A stretch of DNA of 26,511 nt, taken from Candidatus Poseidoniales archaeon. GTDB lineage: Archaea; Thermoplasmatota; Poseidoniia; Poseidoniales; Thalassarchaeaceae. Shown piece by piece: positions 7,833-15,100 of this stretch. The notes below the pieces were generated by a model. That model did no database searches. It was not told where the DNA came from and worked only from the letters and a program-made list of their open reading frames with translations. The translations under genes were made by a program, and so were the position numbers. Numbering within the stretch: the first letter of the stretch is position 1; every line of letters starts with the position of its first letter. The DNA lies in NCBI GenBank assembly GCA_028821815.1, contig JAPKEY010000004.1, positions 1 through 26,511 of the forward strand. Direction: 5' to 3'.

Positions 7833-9677
7833 TTATCCAAGTCTTGAGATGCCATGGTACCCTGGTGCTTCCTTTGGTGGAGAAGTACTCGAGAGTTTCC
7901 CAAATGATAGTTGCTTTGTATCTGCAGCCTTGAGCAAGCCGGCAATGGGTCCTAAGTCACCGCTTGCAGAGAGGCGTTCAATCAGTGCATCAGTTTCATC
8001 CTCGGCTAGCGCACCGCCTGAAGATTTGGAAAGTGTTCGTATATGTTCGGCAACTTCTGCTTGATGATCTTGATCTGCACGAAGACGTAATATTTGCCCC
8101 GAGCGGAGTGCCACTTCACGATATTGACCATCTTCGAACCCATCATCGTCACCATAGATTTCTGCATAATTATTGCCTTCGATTTTCACAGGTCGAACCA
8201 ATTTCCGAGTAGGTATTTTTGAATTGGTTCGAATCAATGCATTGATACTACGTTTGGCGAGTTGAGAAAAGCGCCCCTGCTTTGGTGCCGTTGAACTTCG
8301 CAGTCTTCGATTCGGTGTATTTCGTAGAAATGCACCAAGGGCGGGGAACTCTTCAAGTGGATGCGTCCCGGCACTTTGGGTCTGAAATTCAGGCTCAGGT
8401 GTTGCGATTCTAGCTGCAGCAACTACTCCTGGTGTGCATTCTTCACGAAGTGCGTGTAGTGTAGGTTCAGGAAGTGTTGTGGCTAGAGCGCTAGATGTTA
8501 CGGGCATCGTATCACGAATTGCTTGACCCGACCATGTAGGGGTTTGTTGGGGTTGTGCAATGGGTTGTGTGGTGGGTGTTGGCGTATCAAACATATTTCC
8601 AAAAATTCCAGAATCAGTTGTTTGGGCTGGTGCGGGGTCATCAAACATCGAACCCGAGAAAAACATCCCTCCTTCTTCCTTAGCCTCAGTAAGTGCGGAT
8701 TGAATACGTGTTTCAGGTATGGCATCCTTTTCGGAGTACCACTGAGGTTCTCCGCGACCCCAAGCACGTTCATAAGCAGAATCTGCGGCTGATTGAGTCA
8801 CTGGGTTTTCTGTAGCAGGCTGCTCCCATGGCTTAGACCAACTATCCAATTTTTGTTGCTGCTGCCACTCATCACTTTCGGAACGAACTTCTTGCAGTGA
8901 ACATCGGGCACGATCCAGTAGACCACGACCGGCGTGGTCTCCAGAACTTTCTGAAGAAAATGCTTCAGTTGCAGATGAAACCTCGATTGCAGAGGGTGTG
9001 TCGGTAGGCATTGGTGCAGGTATCTCCCCTGCGTTACCGTGGTACATGGCTTTGAGAGCTTGCTCCAAATCAGCCTCATCAAAAATTCCAACTTCTGGAA
9101 GAAGTTGCGCTTCTTCAACACGCTCTGCTTGAATAGCCGCCGCCTCTTCTTTGACCACCTCTAGTGATGAAATTGAAGGGAAGTTTGGGTTGATTTGTAC
9201 ATCATCCAATCCCTCTCTTGCTTCTTCCATCGTTTTGCCTTCGCAAAGACGATTGATCATCATCTGAGTTCGCAACAAGAGACTATCCGGTCCATGTAGC
9301 ATATGTCGATCTCCTTGTTTGGTATCGATACAGAGTGTCGGTTTACGTCCCATCAACCAAGTGAAAATTGTGCTCAATCCAAGAATCAGAGCATAGATTT
9401 GAATTGGGCCTGAAAGAACTCGAGTCGCTAGTATGAGTGCGATGACACCAATCCAAGTCAATCCCTGAGGAATCATTGGTGTGTGGTGGTGGCGGACACG
9501 ACGAATTGTATCGATGTCGACCCGTAGTCCCTTCCCGTCACGTCGTTCTAGCAGCAACGATTTTTCGTTCAAAACTCCCTTGATCGCTCCGCTTACTCCG
9601 GCCAGCCTGAACGTTGCGAGGATTTCGTTCCCACGCTGCTCAGGCTGAACCCCAAAGGGTCCCTCCTGTTGATGCAT
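7833..9677 (-). CDS. unrecognised 614-aa two-TM protein with long disordered middle
   Basis: No family recognised with confidence. Residues about 17-65 look like a small beta-rich module. Two hydrophobic helices follow (about 72-88 and 92-109), then a short stretch with a possible strand and helix (RKPTLCIDTKQGDRHML, then SLLLRTQMMINRL). This pattern recalls bacterial PH-like domains interrupted by a TM hairpin, which is an inference. Residues about 160-480 are low in hydrophobicity, rich in E, Q, S, T and P, and probably disordered. The C-terminal 125 residues (from about 490) look folded, with a charged EIYGDDDGFEDGQY segment and a helical EVAEHIRTL segment. The start at 9677 has a TATA-like element about 30 nt upstream, implying an almost leaderless mRNA. 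Its stop abuts the pfkB-type gene's stop. Confidence 0.75.
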   Translation of the reverse strand: MHQQEGPFGVQPEQRGNEILATFRLAGVSGAIKGVLNEKSLLLERRDGKGLRVDIDTIRRVRHHHTPMIPQGLTWIGVIALILATRVLSGPIQIYALILGLSTIFTWLMGRKPTLCIDTKQGDRHMLHGPDSLLLRTQMMINRLCEGKTMEEAREGLDDVQINPNFPSISSLEVVKEEAAAIQAERVEEAQLLPEVGIFDEADLEQALKAMYHGNAGEIPAPMPTDTPSAIEVSSATEAFSSESSGDHAGRGLLDRARCSLQEVRSESDEWQQQQKLDSWSKPWEQPATENPVTQSAADSAYERAWGRGEPQWYSEKDAIPETRIQSALTEAKEEGGMFFSGSMFDDPAPAQTTDSGIFGNMFDTPTPTTQPIAQPQQTPTWSGQAIRDTMPVTSSALATTLPEPTLHALREECTPGVVAAARIATPEPEFQTQSAGTHPLEEFPALGAFLRNTPNRRLRSSTAPKQGRFSQLAKRSINALIRTNSKIPTRKLVRPVKIEGNNYAEIYGDDDGFEDGQYREVALRSGQILRLRADQDHQAEVAEHIRTLSKSSGGALAEDETDALIERLSASGDLGPIAGLLKAADTKQLSFGKLSSTSPPKEAPGYHGISRLG

Positions 9678-9702
9678 CCCAGAACGTCAGCGTAACCTGC
9701 TG

Positions 9703-9710
9703 CTTATACA
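9703..9710 (-). promoter_or_regulatory. TATA box for the 614-aa protein gene
   Basis: The minus strand reads TGTATAAG here. Its centre is about 30 nt before the ATG at 9677, so transcription would begin within a few nt of the start codon, consistent with a leaderless message. It argues that the 614-aa gene has its own promoter rather than depending only on the upstream SelB-like gene. Confidence 0.5.
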
Positions 9711-9734
9711 GTTTATTGGCAATCATCACCGTAA

Positions 9735-9752
9735 GACCCACAGTTTAGTGGT
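9735..9752 (-). other. bulged hairpin downstream of the SelB-like gene
   Basis: The minus strand reads GACCAC-TAAACT-GTGGGTC, a 6-bp stem with one bulged G, starting 8 nt after the stop at 9760. No T-run follows. It may mark a transcript 3' end or processing site between the SelB-like gene and the next promoter. Confidence 0.3.
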
Positions 9753-9759
9753 CTTCCTC

Positions 9760-10743
9760 TCACACGGGCGCTATGCTTTGTGCAACGCCCATTATTCGCA
9801 TATTTCCAGCATCTAATTGGACTATCATTACAGGCGCAGCGTCACGTTTTTGAATCCAAAGTGGTTGTTCCCATTCAACTGTGAACTCAACTCCTTGAAT
9901 CTTGATTATCCGCCCCACCTGGAATTGTAAATCAACCGCTGCGTGAACAATATCTCCTTCTGAGAGTTCACGCTTCTGAAATGGGGCGCGAGAAAGGGTG
10001 AATTTTGAACTGTTGTGGCGGACCAAAGCATCCCCATTCACATGTGTCAATATGCAACCCCGATGAAGTGCCTCTTCCCTTAGATTGCGGAGAGCTACAC
10101 CCACCCTATCGCCCACGAAACTATGTTCAACATCATCATCCATCACTTGGAGGCTTCGGGTAATGCCAGTTTCTTGAGATGCTAATACTAGAATTTCCTC
10201 GTGCTTGGAAACGGGTCCTGCCTGCACATACCCGATTGCAACCAAGCCCACACCCTTGACATTGAAATGCTGATCGATTGGAATCACAAGGGGTGCATTT
10301 TCATCCCCCGTCTGTAGACTGGAAAGGAGAGATTCTCGAAGTGTATGTTCATCCGGCATTTCTTCATACAAGGTCCATTCACCTAGTCCTGCTTGATTGA
10401 GGATCACTTGGACCTGTTCTGGATCAACCCACCCACCATCTTCTGGCGAAATAATCGCATGTCCAATACGGATATCTGCAGCTCCAAAGGCAACGAGAAC
10501 TTCCCCCAGTGCAGCATCCACTTTTGAGATTTCAACAACGCCTGCTTTGGCGACATTGAGTACGCTGAGTAGGGGGCGAAGGCGTTCAGGGTGCCGCAGT
10601 GGTCGCAACAAAGAAAGAATGCGTGTTTCACCCTCGGAAATTTCCTTGTAGACATAGGATTCGATGTCTCTAACATCACCTTTTTTCGCCAAAGTTCTAG
10701 CCAACTCTTCTGAACCGATGAAGGCGACATTTAGTACAGGCAT
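9760..10743 (-). CDS. EF1A/SelB-like translation factor paralog with degenerate GTPase domain
   Basis: About 327 aa. The central part is an EF-Tu domain 2 barrel (VIPIDQHFNVKGVGLVAIGY, a hydrophobic turn, then GDRVGVALRNL and RGCILTH), followed by a domain-3-like barrel ending AQSIAPV. The N-terminal 150 residues begin with a strand like that of a GTPase (LNVAFIGS) but have no GxxxxGKS P-loop, no DxxG and no NKxD, so GTP binding is not expected. Archaea are known to carry EF1A/SelB-like paralogs of this kind; their role is unresolved. A bona fide SelB is excluded by the missing G motifs. I prefer the ATG at 10743; the frame extends to a TTG at 10752. It follows the thioesterase gene by 35 nt, likely in one transcript. 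Confidence 0.75.
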   Translation of the reverse strand: MPVLNVAFIGSEELARTLAKKGDVRDIESYVYKEISEGETRILSLLRPLRHPERLRPLLSVLNVAKAGVVEISKVDAALGEVLVAFGAADIRIGHAIISPEDGGWVDPEQVQVILNQAGLGEWTLYEEMPDEHTLRESLLSSLQTGDENAPLVIPIDQHFNVKGVGLVAIGYVQAGPVSKHEEILVLASQETGITRSLQVMDDDVEHSFVGDRVGVALRNLREEALHRGCILTHVNGDALVRHNSSKFTLSRAPFQKRELSEGDIVHAAVDLQFQVGRIIKIQGVEFTVEWEQPLWIQKRDAAPVMIVQLDAGNMRIMGVAQSIAPV

Positions 10744-10778
10744 GGCCTTCAACCGTCCATTCTTTGTTCAGTACAATC

Positions 10779-11240
10779 TTACTGGCCAGCGGCCTTCATG
10801 GCATCTCTAGCGGACTGTGCCAAATCCCACATCTTTTGCTCATTTTCACCATTGGGTGTGAACTGGGGGATTGGAATTGGTTTCATTTGGGAATCGATTG
10901 CAACCATAAAAAAGAATCCTGAACAAATTTCTTCGGTCACCCATTCACTTCGATCTAATCGTTTTGCAACAACATGCACACCTGCCGTATGTGTGCTTGT
11001 GTGAACAACGCGTGCAGTTGTTTCGATAAGATCTCCCTGATATGCTGGTCTCCTAAACTTCAACGCATCCACGGAAACGGTGACAAATTCACGGTGAGCG
11101 AATTTACTTGAAGCCATCCCTGCAGCAGTGTCCATGATGCTCATCAAACGTCCTCCGAAGAGTGTATTGTAAGCATTCGTATCCTGTGGAAAAACCTCGT
11201 CGATTTTGGTCACAGGCTCGGTCGAATAGGGGGTCGACAT
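10779..11240 (-). CDS. acyl-CoA thioesterase, hotdog fold (YciA/BFIT type)
   Basis: 153 aa, the normal size for single-hotdog acyl-CoA hydrolases. The motif NTLFGGRLMSIMD (25-37) matches the family pattern with FGG at the helix start and the catalytic Asp at its end (D37). The second conserved strand is VSVDALKFRRPAYQGD (56-70). It should hydrolyse acyl-CoA to free acid and CoA in the cytoplasm. The frame runs upstream to 11312, but the ATG at 11240 is preceded by GGAG at 6-7 nt spacing, conservation starts here, and this start leaves about 100 bp for divergent promoters with the PP-loop gene. The SelB-like gene follows on the same strand. A link to the FabI/KS pathway is possible but only inferred. 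Confidence 0.88.
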   Translation of the reverse strand: MSTPYSTEPVTKIDEVFPQDTNAYNTLFGGRLMSIMDTAAGMASSKFAHREFVTVSVDALKFRRPAYQGDLIETTARVVHTSTHTAGVHVVAKRLDRSEWVTEEICSGFFFMVAIDSQMKPIPIPQFTPNGENEQKMWDLAQSARDAMKAAGQ

Positions 11241-11339
11241 TTCTATCTCCAATCCTTGGGCGGCACCACTCCCTCTTGAGGCTGTCACCTCGATTCCCTC
11301 GACCCATCCCATTATGGGGGTAAAGCGACAGGACGGTCC
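11241..11339. promoter_or_regulatory. divergent promoter region between thioesterase and ThiI-like genes
   Basis: A 99-bp gap separates two divergent starts. The minus side has a clear GGAG ribosome site just before 11240. A weak AT element (CATTATGG, about 11309-11316) would place a plus-strand transcript start close to the ATG at 11340. No strong TATA box or operator is visible. Confidence 0.35.
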
Positions 11340-12005
11340 ATGGCCAGTGCACCCACTTGCATCGCTCTAGTTTCGGGCGGCATTGATTCACCAGTTGCCG
11401 TAGCCCGAATGGTCCTTTCAGGGTGGCATATAGTCCCCGTTCATTGCTCACAAGAACCGATTACAGGTAGCGAAGCCGAGGACAAAACTGCAGCAAGTCT
11501 TTCACATCTGATACAGAGTTTGGATGCACCGGGTTCAATCGACTCAAACCTTCGTGTTGTGACTGTTGGTGAGACACTGGCGAAATTCACGGAACCAGAA
11601 TCTCATCGTGACTATTTTGTTCACATGAAACGCCTCTTCAATGCCATCGGAAGTGCTCTTGCTACAGATGTTGGTGCATCCGCCATTCTCACCGGCGAAA
11701 ATCTTGGCCAAGTGAGTAGTCAAACCCTTGGGAATTTGGGCGCAGTTGAAGAAGCGAGTGAATTTAGGATGTTACGACCATTACTCGGTTTGGACAAGCA
11801 AGAAATTATTGATGAGGCTAGAGAATTGGGGACATACGATATTGCGGCAGGGCCGGAGTTGTGTGATGCGTTGGGACCTGACAGACCAACGACGGTCGCT
11901 GATCTCGCCCGTTTACGTCAAAATGAGAAAGCACAAGGGGGCCTCAATGATTTGGCTGAAGGGTGCCTAAAATCTATTCGAATCCGCCCTCTAAGCCCGA
12001 TGTAA
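11340..12005 (+). CDS. ThiI-like PP-loop sulfurtransferase domain protein (stand-alone)
   Basis: 221 aa corresponding to the ATP-pyrophosphatase (PP-loop) half of ThiI, the enzyme that makes 4-thiouridine in tRNA. The PP-loop is SGGIDSPVA (12-20), and the ThiI-type second motif TGENLGQVSSQTL is at 118-130. C175 in GPELCDALG aligns with the catalytic Cys of E. coli ThiI (in PEYC). The N-terminal ferredoxin-like and THUMP domains that bind tRNA are missing, as is the C-terminal rhodanese domain. No CxxC motif is present, although methanogen ThiI proteins use one. It may work with a separate THUMP protein or serve another thiolation. The start is ATG at 11340; the upstream gap to the divergent thioesterase holds its promoter. 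Confidence 0.82.
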   Translation: MASAPTCIALVSGGIDSPVAVARMVLSGWHIVPVHCSQEPITGSEAEDKTAASLSHLIQSLDAPGSIDSNLRVVTVGETLAKFTEPESHRDYFVHMKRLFNAIGSALATDVGASAILTGENLGQVSSQTLGNLGAVEEASEFRMLRPLLGLDKQEIIDEARELGTYDIAAGPELCDALGPDRPTTVADLARLRQNEKAQGGLNDLAEGCLKSIRIRPLSPM

Positions 12006-12016
12006 TCTTGGTTTAC

Positions 12017-12047
12017 GGCCCCTACGGGGCCAACCATCGAATGATGG
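12017..12047 (+). other. two tandem hairpins after the ThiI-like gene
   Basis: GGCCCC-TAC-GGGGCC (12017-12031) is a strong 6-bp stem. It is followed after 2 nt by CCATC-GAAT-GATGG (12034-12047). They begin 12 nt after the stop of the ThiI-like gene and end just before the TATA box of the giant gene. They may form a transcript-end structure for the first gene. Confidence 0.45.
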
Positions 12048-12050
12048 GTG

Positions 12051-12058
12051 TTATATGC
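12051..12058 (+). promoter_or_regulatory. TATA box of the giant surface-protein gene
   Basis: TTATATGC, centred about 62 nt before the ATG at 12117. Standard spacing puts transcription start near 12080, immediately before a 6-bp hairpin (12082-12096). Confidence 0.5.
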
Positions 12059-12081
12059 GGGCTTTGAGTGGCTCGGCGTAG

Positions 12082-12096
12082 AACCACTATGTGGTT
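12082..12096 (+). other. 5' leader hairpin of the giant surface-protein mRNA
   Basis: AACCAC-TAT-GTGGTT is a perfect 6-bp stem at the expected 5' end of the transcript. A GGATGTGA ribosome site follows (12103-12110), 6 nt before the ATG. A 5' stem could protect the long mRNA or be a regulatory site. Confidence 0.4.
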
Positions 12097-12116
12097 TATC
12101 TTGGATGTGACATAAC

Positions 12117-15100
12117 ATGACAACCCGAACGCGCACCCTATCGCTGGCCATGATTTGCTTGATGTTGTTTTCTACCACCTTGGTTCATGCGGCCACAATT
12201 AGCACATTTGCTAATGGCAATTCCGATGTAGATGTCGAACTCCGCGATCAAGGAACTTGGGGTGATGATTTGACCGCAGGTATCAGTATGCCAGCTGGTG
12301 AAACGGTCAATGCAGCGGGTTTCATAGTCGGAACCAATTATGCGGAACACAACGATGTTCAGTTCATCGATAGTTCCCTAATTGCTAACGGTGAAATTTG
12401 GAATCCAATTTACAATGGTGGTATGACACAATATTCATCAATCGGTGATTTTTCTGTTGATGAAGAATCTCTGCAACTCACGAGTCAGGGCTACAATGCT
12501 GATTTCGAGTCAAATCCTGAGGGCTGGACTACCGGTCCCGAACAAGGTATCCAGCCAATGGTGGCGAACTGGGCTCATGGGCATCAAGACTCCAATGTAT
12601 TGCCTTCACTCGGTTGTGGTGTCGGTGATTGGTGCTGGGGTACTGATTTCGAGAATCCGGATTATACTGCCAATTTACCTGATGGGGAATTCGAAATGAC
12701 CCTCACCAGTGTATCCTTCTTTGTTCATCCAGGAAAGGCTGACTTGACCTTCCGTAGTTTCCACTCTTTGTTTTACCGAGAAGCAGGAACTAGTCAATAC
12801 TACTACGATGATTGTGCTTATGTCGCCGTGCAGAATTCTACAAACAATGTTGATTTCCAGAACCCAAAATTCGTACCAATCGATATTGGAGCCACCACAG
12901 GTGTCTCTTCTGGTGATGGTTTGCATCAATTGGGCACATCCACAAACCAAGTCCCTCCTGCCCGATGTGGAAATTTCCTCGGTTCGGATGGACCTATAGC
13001 CGGCGATTACGTTCTTGCAGGGAACGGTACAACCTCCTCAAACAGCCCTAGTGGCTGGTCAGATATCCAAGTTGATCTCAGCGTGCATCAGGGTAGGTTC
13101 GTCAAACTTATCTTTATTCACGAAGTCAATCCTCGTCAGGGAGCATTCCCTGTCGAGATGATGAATGCTGGCTGGTATATTGATGGCGTCCGTGTTGGAG
13201 ACCCACTTCCCGCTCAAGGCGACGTTACTCTCGGTTCGTTCGCTCCTCAAAATTCAGGGCAACCAGGATTTCCAGATGGGTATGGGTTGCTAAACCTTGA
13301 ATTGCGCAAATCTGCCTCTGCTGATTTTGGCGTCGATGTTTTGGATGCAGGGACTGGCAATGTTGTTATCGACCGAAACGGTAACACTCTATCGAATTTA
13401 CAAGGTAGCCTCATTGAATTATGGGATATCAATGCAGACACATATCCTCTAATTGATTTCAAATTCAGCTTTGGTTCAGGCCCCTCTAGACTCTCAACTC
13501 CAGTGTTGCACGGATTCAATTTGGGTACGATGATTGGAACGAATTTCAACAATACAGATGGTGTATTTTGGCAGGGTGGGTCTTATGATGGAAACAAGTG
13601 GTCATCCGCCCTTAGTGGCGGCTCAACTGTGATGGTATCCACCTCAATACTAGACAACTCATTCACTCCAAGCGTGGTGCGTTCAGATTTCTCAATGCCA
13701 GTGGTTGCGATTAAGCCGGTTGTTGTCGACAATTGCGGTGGTCCCAATTACATTATGGGCATGAGTCTCAATTCTGATGCAGAGATGACACAATTGACAA
13801 ATAATCAATGGACCGAACTCGCAGCCCCAACATTCACGGTTGGTGTGCTTGCAAATTACACTTCATTCTGTGATGTATATTCCTTCCATGTAGAGTATCG
13901 CTTCGCCCACCACTCTCGCGGCATCACACTTGATGTGGCTGCTGATGGAGATATTGAATGGGGAATGACCGATCCAGCATTTGGCCGGTTCGGCCGTCAA
14001 GATATGTTCCGTACAGGTATTGTCAATGGTGTGAACGAGGGTTCATCGGAGCGCACCATTTCACTGGGCATCACTCTTCAGGGTGAGGGTGCCCCTTTCC
14101 TTCTACCAAAAGGTGCAACAATTCATTATGCTGAATTAAATTATGAAAACAATAACCTCAATGCAGAATTTGATTTATCTCTGATTAGTGGTAATGAAGA
14201 GGTTGTAATCAGTAGCAATCTATACGAGGGTAATTTCCATGTCCCTTACCCAGGAAGCCCCTTAGTATCCCTTCAAGCCAGTGTCCAAAGCTTGCTAGAC
14301 AATCCATTGGTACCGGTTGCTTGGATTGATGATTACGGTAATGAGTGGTGCCTATTCCGTCTGGGTATCGATGCTCCAACCTCTTCATCTGGTTCGACAA
14401 TTACCTTCCGCGATTTAGACATACTCTACGATTGGGATCGTGCAATTAGCGATACAAACAACATCGCACGCGAGATGAATCAAGGTGTCGCCCTTGCCAG
14501 TAGCAATGGAGCCTCAGGCAATGTTGTGGTCCCGATGAGAATTGTTGGCGGTTCAGGCGGTTCAATTTCCCTGTCTTCATTATCGATTTCAACAACGAGT
14601 GGTTATGATTCCACTTATGATGATGGTGGAATTACCGGAATGTATCCCAATGGTGACATCATTGAGATTGTGACCACCCATGATGTTGCTGCCTCCACAG
14701 GTCAAACCTTGGGAGGGGCCAGTCTACTGTTTGAAACTGAGACAGGGAACATGGAACTGCGTTGGGATGCAACCAACGGCAGCTTCTGGGAAGAGAGTGA
14801 CGTCGAGAACAAGATTGATTTCATGTTCATGCAATCACTTGCAACAGATGCAGATGGTGGCGGTAAGCAACTCAATTGGCGATTCCGTGTTAACCCGACA
14901 TGGGACGATACGCCAAGCGTACGCCTGTATGCAGCCGCACTTTCCAACACCGGTGTCAGTGGCCTGCCTGCAGGGAATTTAATCGAACCTTCAATGGGTA
15001 ACGCTGTAGAGAACGATGCAGGTATGATTGATTTCCACCTTTACAACCATGGCGGAGTCGAGCAGATGGATTTGACCAATGCTTTCTCAAGCAACACCAT

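Noticed and set aside
11241..11312. Upstream extension of the thioesterase to 11312
   Set aside because: GGAG precedes the ATG at 11240, the extra 24 residues are not family-like, and they would consume the divergent promoter region.
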